A stretch of DNA of 64,000 bases from Hedera helix (Eukaryota > Streptophyta > Magnoliopsida > Apiales > Araliaceae), in the NCBI GenBank assembly GCA_947179155.2, contig OX359276.1:47424953-47488952 (forward strand), in the 5' to 3' direction. Position 1 is the first letter of the stretch. Each line of letters begins with the position of its first letter. Below are positions 13,101 through 25,529 of this stretch, piece by piece. Below the pieces are notes generated by a model, which ran no database searches, was not told where the DNA came from, and worked only from the letters and a program-made list of their open reading frames with translations. The translations under genes were made by a program, and so were the position numbers.

Positions 13101-16100
13101 ATTATGCAAATAAACCCACCTCCCTTCAAAGATCAAATTTCAACCTAGAGAAACTCAAACAAGCAAGAGTACCAATACATCAACTGAAGGTTCACACGGA
13201 GGCCCAGCTCAAACATCTAAAACAATTGCAACAGATACGACACAACTATTCTAGATTAACAATATCAATATGTATCAAATTAACTCAACCTTCCATCTAT
13301 AAACAACTTCTATACTAAAATACACAAGCTTTAAATCAATTTCAAACAAAAAAAAGTTGCGCTGCTAATTAATTTGTGTAGTGGGTAAAGACTAATTTGT
13401 GTTTCGTGGTATTTGGTACCAACACTTGACTAATTCTCCTTTGCTTTACTCTTAGAAGGTGCAAATAAGTCAAAATAACCACAAAGAAAAGTCATACACA
13501 AAAGCCAGATTTTTCTACACATGATTATTGTGTTATTGCTAGTAAGAATAAGAAAGAGTTTCGAATCAACTTGCATAGATTTATTCTATAACATTACCGA
13601 TAGCAGCTATTTAGAAAGTACACAAGGATAAGATCTTAAGGTACTATTAGTATGCAAAGCAGAATCCAACTTGATGCTGCTAATTAATTTAATTCCCAAC
13701 CATGCAAATAGATCTCAGTATCAACTTGATGAATATTAAGAAAGATCGTAAGAAGTGGAACATAGAGACTGTTTAAGTATGTAGAAATTATGATTCGAAT
13801 AAATCCATCTGTAATTCCATCATCTCTTTTCAACATAAATCTCCAACAGATCTAGTTTTTTAATATATAAATAATGGTACTTATGTATTCATCCAGAAAT
13901 CAGGAGGGGGAAAAAAGGAGTTGCACCAATTGGGAGAGATCACTGCCGTTACTGACTTGGCATTATATATGAGGGGGAAACAATAATTATCTCTAATACT
14001 ATTTAGACAGGTAACTAAATGAAGAGCACGTGTATAGAAAGATAAAAAAACTAAATTGTTGACAAAATATTAATTGACCAACTAGTAACAAGAAGGGAAA
14101 TTCCAGCACAAAAATTCAACCCTACCCTCAATCAGTCACATGAGAATATTGTTGATGTCGGCTTATAGAAGCAAAACTTGGATAATTAATATCTAAAAGT
14201 ACCTCTACCCAACACCAGAAGTCCATGACAGCTTTTGCCAGGTTGTGAGCTACTTCTTTTTTCTTCTGAAAAGAATTTTGCTCATGAAATTTTAAACGAG
14301 AAGCAGAAGCAGCTTGATGACCTATTTGAGCAGCAGCACTTGTCTTCCAAAGCCGTTCCTACAAAAAAATTGACGAGGAAAAAACTGAAAATCTAGAAGG
14401 GAGCTAAGCAGAAAGCAGGTACTGAAATAGTTTAGAACAAAGATATCTCAATTGGTAGGTACAATTTGTCAATTACCCTACATGAGAATACACTCTAGAT
14501 AAGTAAAAAAAGATAAATGATTAAGAAACACAATTTCTAAAGTTTATATATAAGATCAGACCTGTGCAAAATCATTTGCCAACCATGCCATTTCCTCGAG
14601 GACAAAATCCCAGTGAGATTTCCGACAATTCTCCAGCGGTAACGTACGAACAGATAACTCAGCAATCCTCTTACGTTTGGCCTGTTTACCAAATTTTGTT
14701 AGAGATTATTAGGTAATAATAGGGAATGCAAATACAAATTCCTTTCATGTTCATCAGAATAAATATCACAAGTAGACCAGGGCACAAAGTAATAACCTCT
14801 ATAATCCGCGCCTCTTCTAAAATAGAATCTTCATGTGCCTTCGTTGCAAATTTCAAGGTTACTGGAGAACGAGTATTTCGCACAGGGGAAACAGCAGAAA
14901 CGCTAGCAGACAATGCAGTCGCAGGAGTCTCTTGAATAGAGGAATCCATTGATCCCAGACGTCTACCAGTACAAGCATTTTCACTTTCATGGGTGGAAGT
15001 GGAACCCAACAAATTACTGGGCTTTCTGTTGTTTTCTGAAGCAGTAAAACCGTCTGGTACCATTCCCTCAATGGAAATAGGATCTTTAACCTCTATTTGA
15101 GAGCCAGATACTTTTTCTTTTAATGGGTCCTCGTCCTTCAAAATAGAACCATTTTCTAGGTGGCTATTATAAAAGGAATTGCTGTCGTCATTAGTGACGG
15201 CATAAATGTCATCAACTTTGGTCTCATTATTTTCCTTATCGACTTTATCACCTTCCATGTTTGGTGTCTCCTCAAATGCTACAGTTTCTTCCTTAGCATT
15301 CCCACTAGAGCCACCATTTCTTAAATTGGTACAAATTTCACTGTCGATATTTCCATCTAAGCTAAGGTTGGTTTGGGTGCAAGACGACTCTGAATCTAAA
15401 CCCTTAGTGCCAAGTACTGTGATGCTATTTTGAACTTCATTTAATGTGCTTTTTCCATCTACCTTTTCACCGCTTAACCCATTCATTTGACCGGACGTAA
15501 CTTGATCTTCATCTTTTGCTGTAGCCAGATAAGGGGCAAATTCAAGACCTGCTAAATCGATTTGTTCCCTATCCCCAAGAGATTCAGGTTTCCCAGGAGC
15601 CATATAAACAGGAGTTCTCTGAGCATCAGATGCTGAAAACTGATTATGCTGGATGGCATCAGAGAGACTGCCTTTGGTCAGGCCAATAGCTGATTCTACA
15701 GCCTGCACAACATCCAGCTCTAAATCTAACCGACTATCAGGCAGTTCAACCTTGGGAGCCATAATACAATTTGGACTTGTAGCCTTCAAATTAGACTTTG
15801 AAGAAACAGTCCAATCCTTCTGGTTGTCTGTATCAACTACCAACCCCTTCGCATCCCTGGGAGCATGGCGAGAAGGAAAAGAGGCATGATCACCGCGAGA
15901 TGGGACTACATCCGTAGAACTTGATCGAGCACCGTCACGGCTTGGACGGGATCTGTTCCTTCGCCTATATGCTTTCCTCGGGAGCCCAAACGCAACAGAG
16001 TCACCTGATTCTTTGGCATTTTGACTTCCATCCAACTGGGAAGACTTTTCAGAAGGACCAATATTACTCCTAGATGAATTTATGGAATTCCTTTCACCTT

Positions 16101-16797
16101 TAAGAAAATCATTTTCCCCATCAAATAGCAAGAGATTATCAGCACTATTGGAATCGTAAGCTGGAGGTACCCCTGGTCTACCATTACTCTCTACAGAATC
16201 CCCAGGAGGTGAAGCAGCCAGTGCAAAACTACCTCTTGCTTCACTGCAATAACAGAATATCACATTATGCGGACCATAAATGTTAAGCATAAACTGAATG
16301 TATAATCAATGCTCCATAACAGAACATGAAATTAAACCTGGTGACGAACTGTTCAGGATGTTGGTCCGCCAACGAAGTAGACTGAACACTAAGTGAAGCT
16401 GCATTCCCAGTTCTGAAGTCCAAAGGATCCCCACCCTGCAAATAAGAATAGATGATTCATCCCAGCTAGAGTGATTTCAGATCCATTTAGAAGATTTGAG
16501 TAGTTAAAGAGTATGAGCTGCTTACTTTCTCAAGAAAATCTAATTGTCTCTTTGCCTCCTCATAAGAAACATATTGCTGCCTGTTAACAATAAAGAGTTT
16601 CCACAAAGTGTAACTAACATGTCTGATGTCATAAATACAAAAGAAAATAGACATTACCTAAGCTCTGTTTTAGTCTCCTCAATTACTGCTAGCTGCGGAG
16701 AAAGGTTGGTACCAATACCACCTCCGCGGTCAACAACTCCTCCCATGGAATCAACCTCAGCATTGACTAAGAGAGATCCTGAACTAAATCCATGCAT
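4120..16797 (-). CDS. EAF1: EAF1-like chromatin protein (HSA + SANT), NuA4 scaffold
   Basis: Plant EAF1 homologue, the platform subunit of the NuA4 histone H4 acetyltransferase; nuclear. Coding exons on the minus strand: 16797-16658, 16580-16526, 16435-16338, 16243-14797, 14681-14562, 14358-14203, 13071-12880, 12744-12664, 11860-11803, 11721-11198, 11081-11028, 9977-9920, 9815-9619, 9510-9457, 9342-9262, 8816-8679, 8542-8426, 7367-7264, 7078-6863, 6767-6386, 5775-4120. All phases join, giving 5928 nt and 1975 aa, close to the roughly 1950 aa I recall for Arabidopsis EAF1. The start (MHGFSSGS) matches the conserved plant N-terminus. HSA region about 581-680 (SHWDFVLEEMAWLANDFAQE); Lys-rich patch PKKKKKAKK about 946; SANT/Myb about 1069-1126 (WSLFEDQALVVLVHDMGPNW); Gln-rich tail 1425-1975. 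Exon limits are read by eye; a short exon in the long 14203-13071 intron could be missed. Confidence 0.95.
6189..6212. repeat. 24-base poly-C tract in an EAF1 intron
   Basis: Uninterrupted run of 24 C on the + strand, preceded by six more C and one A and followed by an A-rich (AAAT)n stretch. The gene reads from the minus strand, so the pre-mRNA carries a G tract. Confidence 0.95.
8603..8627. repeat. 25-base poly-G tract in an EAF1 intron
   Basis: Uninterrupted run of 25 G on the + strand inside the intron between exons ending 8679 and starting 8542. On the transcribed strand it is a C tract. That intron also has a GC donor (see findings). Confidence 0.95.
10302..10758. mobile_element. hAT-type MITE in an EAF1 intron
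   Basis: 457-bp non-coding element. Ends are TAGACCTGGC at 10302 and, on the opposite strand, TAGGCCTGGC from 10758. It is flanked by a perfect 8-bp direct repeat TATAAACT (10294-10301 and 10759-10766), the size typical of hAT insertions. GC-rich subterminal regions (CCCCGTACCCGCCCC-like) surround an AT-rich core. Confidence 0.85.
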
Positions 16798-17321
16798 TCC
16801 TATCACAAAACCTAAAGGTGTTCCAGTCCCATTGATTCAAGGTTAATCAGTTCCTTAAAACAAAAGAATAACAATAGTCTGAAAGAACTTTTAAACATAA
16901 AGAAAGAAAAGAAGAAAGTATGTATTAATAACAGTCAGAAGATACCAACTTTTTAAAACAATAAAGTTCGATTGCAAAAGACTGACACAGCTCAATAAAA
17001 AACAAATATTTCCTTTTTAAATAAATTGAGAAAATGGAAATAAGATCATATTAAATTTTAGATAAAAAAAGAAAAGGATATATTCAAGGTGGTATCTTAG
17101 TTCCTAGTAAACCATATAGATACAAATAGACTTCGAAGGTTTTCAAGCTTGAACAATCCCATGTTTGGACAGCACTAACTTTACAATTAAGGGAACACAA
17201 AGGATCTCTAATGCAGAAAAAGTAGACAATGTACTCACTAGAGGTGAAAGTTTGTCAATTGGACATAACTTTACTAGATAACATTGATAATGCAAAAGTT
17301 ACATGCATATGACATCCTACA

Positions 17322-18035
17322 TAACAACCCAGTCCCACATCGGAAGCCCTTGCCTACGGTTGAACCACCTGCTTTTGTTTTGGTTCGAGTTCGAGTTCTA
17401 GTTCTCAACAAGACAGATGGGAATTGTAGCAAACAAATGTGCATTGACTGAAATTTTACTCCAAAGAAATTCAGCCATGGGGCAATCCCTACGGGCATTG
17501 GCATCCTCCTCAACCGATAAGGTCTTAAGCGACTATCAATAGTATCTTAAAGTCATGATCTTTTAAGTGATCCAATGGTGGGTTAAAATGATCCAAAAAA
17601 ATATTATTGTGATAGTAGATTGCGTCTTCGAACTCGAGATTTGACCCCAGCGGCTACATAAGTATCTAAGCCGACTCTTGAAACTCGGGCCGAGCCATTT
17701 GATCAGGCTGTCATAGGTGAGGTCACGAAAGTGATTGATATTATCCCACAATGGGAAAGGATGTGTCAGAGATGGGGACACGAAGGCATTGGTATTATCC
17801 AATAATGGCTAAAGATGCAAAGATTCTAGACTATATGTTCCTAAATCTTAACGAGGACGTCAGTTATTTAAATGAAAGAGATTGTAACACCCCAATCCCA
17901 CATCAGAACATGTGAATAAAATTTGTTTGCATATAAGGTATTAAGTTAGACCCAAGAAAATATTATTAGGACAATAGATTGAGTCTTTGTAAGATTTGAT
18001 TTGAGTCAAACCGGAATTGATCAGGGTTGTTATAC
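17322..18035. mobile_element. TRIM-like retroelement remnant
   Basis: Two diverged direct repeats share the motif order CCCACATC(GG/AG)AA, then AATATTATT...ATAGATTG(A/C)GTCTT, then TTGATCAGG(G/C)T. Copies lie at about 17322-17720 (longer, with extra internal sequence) and 17883-18035. TGTAACACCCC at 17883 and the short length resemble terminal-repeat retrotransposons in miniature. No coding capacity and no clean target duplication were found. Confidence 0.4.
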
Positions 18036-18185
18036 CCCACAAAGATCTTTTTCCCCTAAAGTAAGATGTCGAATGAGAACACAAAATCATTTTCAACCGA
18101 GTGCGCACATGGATTGGAACTGTGAATTCCATCAATTTTTAGTGTAATTTCGTAAAACATAAAAAAAAATGAAAGACTTAATTAT

Positions 18186-19165
18186 CAAAAAAACCAATCA
18201 ACTTTGCAAGTCTTATCAATTTAATCAACATGTTATTTTTTTAACAGATCATCATTGTACTCATGAAAATCCTTTCAGAATACCCAAAAATCAAACCATG
18301 GTTAACTGTTATTAAGGTGGTCGCTGATGTGTAATTTTAAAATAAAAATTACAGAAATATTCGCTCAGTAATATTTTTTAAATACAGTAACTTTCCATTT
18401 TAAAAATGTGCAGAATTTATATATACATACACACTTAAATTTCATAATAACCGATTAAAAAAGGCATATTCATTTGGAGTTTTTTTTATGCAAGTTAATT
18501 TGGAAGATGATAAGAATATGAACGTTTTATCATCTTCCAAATTAACTTGCATAAAAAAGACATCAAATGAATATGAATTTTTTATCGGTTATTATAAAAT
18601 TTAAGTGTGTGTGCGTATCTATATTGGCGTTAACTTAACAGGTAAGCAGTGTGTGAACGTGTCACGTTGGATTGGAGATAATAAAGTCATTTGCTTAATT
18701 ATTTTTTTCATAAAAAAAAAAAAGTAACAGAAAAGTGGGTTGAGTATTAGGAAAGGAAAACCGACAATGTTAAACATTTAGTTCAATAAAGAAAAAATGT
18801 AAAAGAAATTAAAGAAATCAAGTAAATTAAACATTTTTAAAACGGAAAGTTACTGTATTTAAAAATATTACTAATTGCAATTAAATTTTTTTTTTCTACT
18901 GAGCAAATATTTTTGCAATTAAAAAAATATATATTTTTTGTATTGAGTGAATATTTATGTAATTTTTTTAAAAAAAATTACACATCAACAGCCACCTCAT
19001 GAATTTTTAAAAAAAAATTACATATCAGCAACCACCTCAATAAAGGTTAAATATGGTTTGATTTTTAGATATTCTGAAAGAATTTTCAAGAGTACAATAG
19101 TTAATATGTTAAAAAAATAACATGTTGGTTAAATTGATAATACTTGAAAAGTCAAAAAGGAAATG
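18186..19165. mobile_element. Large foldback (inverted-repeat) element
   Basis: Two arms of about 330-600 bp are inverted copies of each other. Inner arms (about 18440-18512 and 18524-18605) pair almost perfectly around an 11-base spacer. Outer arms pair again: TAACATGTTGGTTAAATTGA near 19110 matches the inverse of 18210-18230. The right arm holds about 210 bp (18620-18830) absent from the left and a duplicated CATCA(G/A)CA(G/A)CCACCTCA motif. No protein is encoded. Structure fits a foldback or MULE-derived MITE; target duplications are unclear. Confidence 0.75.
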
Positions 19166-21790
19166 GAGCTTTTCACTAACACTATGTTTGTGAGTTAGGT
19201 GGAAAAGAAAGGGGTAAAGAGAAAACTAATTCATATTGGACCATGGGTTTGTTTGTGTGACTTAGCGAGTTGGGCTTTTAATAGCCTGTATTTTCACTGT
19301 ACATGGGTGACACCAGTGTTACTTGTCAAAACAAAACAAAAATTATTTTCTCTACTATTGGATACAGAAGAAAAGAAGGGAAAGAGTAAGTTATTAGTAA
19401 TTTGTCCATACTCATTTTATAATAGCATTTTTAACAATATTTGTTTGTTTTGAGTAATATTGGAATCAGGAAAAAAATACTAACCTTTATTCTAGTTTCC
19501 ACCCATCCGAATTTACAGTGGAAAGTTTTGGGAAGAAAGTGGAAGTTACTTTCTACTCTTTTCTATTCTTTTATTCCCTTAAAAAATTCACAAACAGTGG
19601 AATTTGACTTTCCTTAATCACTTTTTCTCCTTTCCCTTTCTTTTTTGCAGCAATCAAAACTTACAAAGTATAAGAGCTGAGAAGACCAAACACTTCTATA
19701 AAGGATCAGTTTATTTTTCTGTCCCTGTCATACATTTGTAGATCACTAATGACTAGTGGACACTCTAAAACACATGACCAACAAGTTTTGGATGCGAGTA
19801 AAATTTTACAAAATTATAATGTCTTCTGGGAGATGGGTTGATGTTTCTTTAGTATTCCTTACCACATTGTACAATTTTTGGGAACAAAGATAAAAATTCT
19901 TCTAAACAGTAAGAAACTGATTTTGACTACATAGCATGTCTGTTGACACAGAAATATAGTTAAACTATGAATTAACATGTGTATCTATGTATGTGCAAAT
20001 AGGTATATTAACAACACCCAGCTGTGTTTGTATTATGCATGCTAAAGATTTCCATGTAACCATGTCCATATGCTCCCCTTCTTGTTGCAGCTATGAAACA
20101 TTAGCCAATTAGTCAAAAATAAAATCATCTTAAGAAGCTTGGTTCAATATGCTTACTCTTCTTTCCATATTCTCTTTTTGGGCTAAGCACTCAAATCTAT
20201 ATGCTAAAACACATCACTATTTATCAAATGGTATGGGAACTGTATAAGAAATGCCCTACAGTAATGGTCGTAAATACACATCAACGCATATCTAGGATCA
20301 TAGACACAAAAAGGTTATTTTGCAACTGAACCACAACAAATACAGGTAAAAAAAAAAAAAAAACTGCAATACGATTATTTAACAATTGAAGGCATACAAG
20401 AGCTGACATGCACACACAGAGCAAACAAATGACAGCATAGATTTATAATCTTCAGAGTTGTACTTAATTAGACATAACCTAGCCATTAGAGTTATCAATA
20501 CTCGGGAAAAGAAAGATCAATTGCAACAAAGGCACTTAAAAAGGCAGATAGCAAATCACCACTCCAAGACTAGGACTATCTCAATTAATTGCAAAATATT
20601 AGCAAATGACAGTCACCATAGCAGTAATGACCTATATTATATTATACAACCTAGTTTACTTCCTTAAAAACTATAGCATGATAGGGAAGAGAAATAACAG
20701 TTTTCCACACACACAGATTAAACAGATATATGTAAAAATGGAGAAAAATAAATTACAGAATTTCTATAAGATATTTGCCATGACTTTGGAAAGGCTTTAC
20801 AAACCCAATAAGAGGGGAAGGGAAGAAGAAAAACAGATGAACCAAAATGGTTATTGTTAAAAGTTGAAAAGCACATATATAACACAGATAGTAACTGAAT
20901 ATGATTGGGATGCACGAGAACGGTTCCATTGACTAATCACTGGATACCTGTTTAATAACCAGGTCATAATAACCTATGATGCATTCTTGATCACTTGATT
21001 AATGAAGTTAAAGTGTGATTAAGTAATAGGATCATGTAAACCCCACAAACCAATGCGCACCAAAATAACTCTAATAACTGCATTAATAAAATAGAAAATA
21101 TTATAAATTTGCAACCTGCTTCACTCTTTTTAGCAATCTCCATGTTCATCATAATAGCACCACTATAACATCCAAATTCTCAAAAGAGCATCTCAACAGA
21201 ACCAACAAAAAAATGAACGTACAGTTTGAAATAACCACTAACCCCGAGTTTGTTTGACCGGCAAGACCACACTAAATTCAAGTTCAATTGAAAAATCCCC
21301 ACAAATGCATCACCTGGCATACAAACCCTCCAAGCATTCAATCAAAATGCACTAGCAGAATCAATTGATACAGAATTACACACCCATTGCCTTATAATGA
21401 ACCATAAGCCGCAATTCGAGCACCAGTCCTCATTCTAGGGTTTGAATAAGTCCAAATTCCAAGGCTTGTGGACGAATAAACCTGAATTCTAAATAGCTGT
21501 GGAACAATTCGCAGCTAAGGCTTTCTCTTTCTAGGGTTTTGCTCGGATGAGACGTACCCTACCAAATTTCTGCCCCTTTAGCATTAAACGCTGCCTCAAA
21601 CTCCTTCCTCTCTAAATATATGCATATACATATCTATATGCGTGCATAATTGTGAGCACAGATATATATATTAAATTATTAATGATGTATAAGAAGAGTA
21701 TATAGCTGTCGTTCTGGTTCGTCTTCGTGCTCGTTCCGTAAGTTTTCTCTCTCTAAAATTTTCTCTCTCTAATGTTGTAAACTATTCGTT

Positions 21791-24700
21791 CCCTGCGAGT
21801 AGTAGTGGGCTGGACATGCAGACGACGAAGAAGAGGCCTTTTGCGTAAATCCATTTGGGCCATTTTTGTTCCTTTTGTTATACTTGTAGCACGCCATTTT
21901 GTTTTCCATTTCTCTACAGTTCCGAAGCCGTTACTCATTAAATTGTTTTTAAGGGGCATTTGTGGAAAAATAAATTGTTACATAATTGTTTAACTAACTT
22001 TTTAACTAGTTCATCGTTTTAAAAAAATCAACTTTCAACTAAATAATGACTAGTTTTTATTATACTTTTAAAAGGAAAATAATTTAAAAAATCACCTTAA
22101 TTTATTGTGTTCTACATACCAATGCATACCAAGATATATTCTCATACAGGAGTAAATATTTATGACATAATTAATTATAACAACATAATGTATTTATTAC
22201 TCTGGTATCTATAGATATATATGTGTGTGTGTGTGTGTTTGAACACTCATAATTAAATGTATAATTGAATCAATATTCTCATCTTAATGTGCTTTTATAT
22301 AACTATTAAATGAGATTCGATAGTTTTATAAAATCACGTCTTATAATTTTATGTGAAAATTCAAAATACATATTTTTGTAACAAGTATTATACATTATTA
22401 ATATTCGGCTATAAAATATTTCATCAGTTTAGTTATAAAACTTATTTTGAAAACGTATCGCAATTACTTTTTCTCTCCTTAACATAATTTTTTTTTAAAA
22501 ATGAATCATTTACTTGTTGATGCATTCTGTATCATTACATGCAAGAGAACATTATCAAAATATTATACTTATGTAACTCAACAAGAACGGTCAAAAATTT
22601 ACAAAATACTATAATTTATTTGTAATAAGTCTATTTAAACCTCAAGATTCAATGTGTTTCCTAAGATAAGAGAAGACCATCTTTAATTATATTTTCGTTT
22701 CGCAATAAGAGCCTTATTAATATTAATATGTTAATTATTTTTGTTTTAAGAAAAATAAAGTCTTATCTCTATTACTACATTATATAAATTATCCTCAAAT
22801 TTACCATCACAAAAGTCAAAACAATCCAAAACATCATCAGGAAATATATAGTTGAAGAAAACTTTTACTTGCAACCATGTCTGCAATTCTGAAACTGTTA
22901 AAGAATAATTCAACTAGTTTTACATGTTGCTATTTGAACCAGCCAGTCTTTTTAAGGTTTCAATGCTGGATCTCTATATAAGTTGGAACAAGCATTTGTA
23001 AATCAACTCCACTAATTATGCTGCTCTTTGCCCAATTACTACAAATACATTTGCAGCTCAATGGCTGAAATTTCGTGTGCAGGACCAGCTTTACTTTAGC
23101 ACCTACAGGGCCATGTTCTGGCGCCGCCAACAATGAAGCTCATTCGAACTCCAGAAAACAATAAATTAAAAATATTTAAAAAAAATAAGCTGCAAACACA
23201 TCTCTTACCAAATATCTTCCAAGCTCCTCGGTCAGCTTACTCTAGAATATCAACATGTTGGCAACTAAAAACTTGAAACTCTGACGCTATTGTAAGTTTT
23301 TATTTAGGAGAGCACCAAAAGGTGATCTTGTAATCACTAATCAGTTCTTTCTCTGCACTAAACTTCTGAAAATATCTCAGGTAATGGAATTGTCTCAAAG
23401 CTATCATTCCACGTCATCTATCTCAGCTCCACTGCCAAGATCATTAGCAGAATAATCATTTGAAGAGTTGGTTGGATGAGTGCAACCACCAGCAGAAGTG
23501 TGAGTCGCTCTTTTTCTCTCTCCAAGCAGCGCGAATACGATTTCTACAGCAAACCAATCAAGTTCATTTGCAAGACCCGTCCTGGATGGAGGCACAAACA
23601 CTATGCAAGACTTGGTCTCTTTCAAACGAGTTGAACTTCAGTGGATACTACTGTATGAATCTGATCATTTATAGGTGTTGGACCATTGTTAAAAGGAACT
23701 ATAAAGCATACCTGAGATGACTTCTTCCTATTTTATGTATTAATTTCTCCACCGCCCAAAAGTATTCCTGTTCAGCAAATTTACTAGGTTAACTTTGACA
23801 GTTGTACCATTCAACTCTTATTTTATAAGTATCTCCTGAATGGATGGCCTACTTTAGTACAGAGAATACAAAATTAACATCTTTTGTTATATTCTGATAC
23901 TACTTAACAGCCAACCAGAGAAGTAAATCTGAAAAAGAGAGAAACATAAACTGAACTAAAGTGAGATCAGGCGATTAACCTTGGATGGCTGCATTCCCCC
24001 CACCTGTAGCCAAAGCAGATTAATCTGAGATGATGAGATGAGCAAATCAGTTCCACCAAAATGTAGAGCACACTATTTAATCCCACATCTTTGCCACATC
24101 AGAAAGACAGAAACTGACTTGGTAGCAAGTAACAAAAATCTACTTCACATGTCATGAATATTTTGTGATTTGCATTAAAAGTAGGCTCCAAAAATTAAGA
24201 ACCATCACTTTCTTATAATAAAGTGATATAAATGTTGAGGGTACTACAATTATACTCCAGCTTAAAAGCATTCATGAAATTTACCAGGCTGCCTGGTAGA
24301 TATCTATCATTAGTAACGCATGGATGATAAAGTTTTCTAGCTTGGAAAGATAACACCTTGAAGGTGTATAGACTTAGTTGCCATCGTTGATGTATTTTGC
24401 TAAAATGCTTTTTAACGAGTCAAAAGCTGACACCTCATATATATTGCTTCTAGAAAGACATCTCCTTTATAATGTGCTGGAAGCAGTGTCTGGCACTGCG
24501 TCAAAATTAATCATCTTCATTCTCAAAGAATATTATAAAAGACCACTTGGAAGAAAAAATCAGTGTTTACTTTCTGAATTATTAAAGCTCTTACTTAAAA
24601 GAAGTATCACCAGATTTTATATATTTAAGTAGTAAATAAAAAAAGAGTATCAACTGACTCTAAGGAAAAGTTAAAGATAAATATTTCAAAATGCAAATAT

Positions 24701-25529
24701 TGTAGTACACATACAAACTTGTTCCTGGTAAAGTATGTTGAAGCTATCTGAAACGGTGAGGAATTACATGAGAACATCTAGTCCATCAGTCAACTAAATT
24801 GACCCTATGTTTTGAAGCACTTTAGTTTTACTATGACAAATAATAGTACCAGTGAAGCAATTGTAAACAAACAATAATATTATGAAAATTTGCAACTTCT
24901 TGACAAAGCAGGAAAGTACAAGAGATTATCCTCTGCAACAAATATGTCACTGGGGTAATAAATTCCAAACTGGTAATGCATGCGTCGGTTGAAAACTAAG
25001 TTACCCAGAATATATGTGCAATTGTGCACTGACAAAACCAGTGGGTAATGGAAGAGCAATTCCTTGGATTGGATCTCTAAGAAGTTCCCTCGAGAGCAGC
25101 TCAAAGTCTAGGTTACAAAAACTGAACGAGAAAAACCTAGTGTTCATTTGGGAACACTTTGTAAACAGTTTTATTTCTTGTTTGCTTTTCTACTAATAAT
25201 TAGTTTTTTTGGGAAGTGTGCTTAACATTTTAGTAGGTATTAGTAAAAAAGGCAACTACAAAAAAATGTACTTGAAAAAAGTGTTTCCAAATGAACACCA
25301 AGAATTTTTCTGAAATAGTTTTAGAAAGTACCATTGTTTTTATATATTAAATTAAATATGAACACCAACTAATACTTGTAATTTGCTAGATTAAAAGACC
25401 CTATTAATCAGTGTCCTGTTTTTCTACTGCTTTCCATTTTTTATTTTCATAATATACAGAGAAAGTGAGTAGTACTTACAAAAGTGATGATAACTTACTT
25501 TTGATGGGTTTAACCAGTAATTCTTCTGA
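21791..25529. other. Intergenic region between EAF1 promoter and PPR 3' end
   Basis: Mostly AT-rich with no confident gene. A (GT)n microsatellite lies at about 22222-22239. Around 23404-24000 the minus strand has short open pieces with splice-like signals that could be exons of an unrecognised or decayed gene (see findings). The PPR 3' UTR probably occupies the last few hundred bases before 25529. Confidence 0.5.

Larger units (their letters stand above)
16798..21790 (-). promoter_or_regulatory. Inferred EAF1 5' UTR, long leader intron and promoter
   Basis: No coding sequence lies upstream of the EAF1 ATG until about 21.4 kb. There, two telo-box motifs (AAACCCTA on the minus strand, at 21443-21436 and 21539-21532) sit in the sort of sequence found in plant first exons. 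A usable donor (TTCAG|GTTTAT) is near 21482, and possible acceptors precede the ATG near 16803-16850. TATA-rich DNA is at about 21660-21680. I infer a non-coding first exon and a leader intron of about 4.6 kb. The intron holds transposon remnants at 17.3-19.2 kb. Only transcript data can confirm this. Confidence 0.45.

Noticed and set aside
12980..14200. A missing EAF1 exon between the HSA region and ETSKEQELQ
   Set aside because: The recalled Arabidopsis protein has a few extra residues here, but both flanking exons are phase 0 and no convincing exon was seen in the intron.
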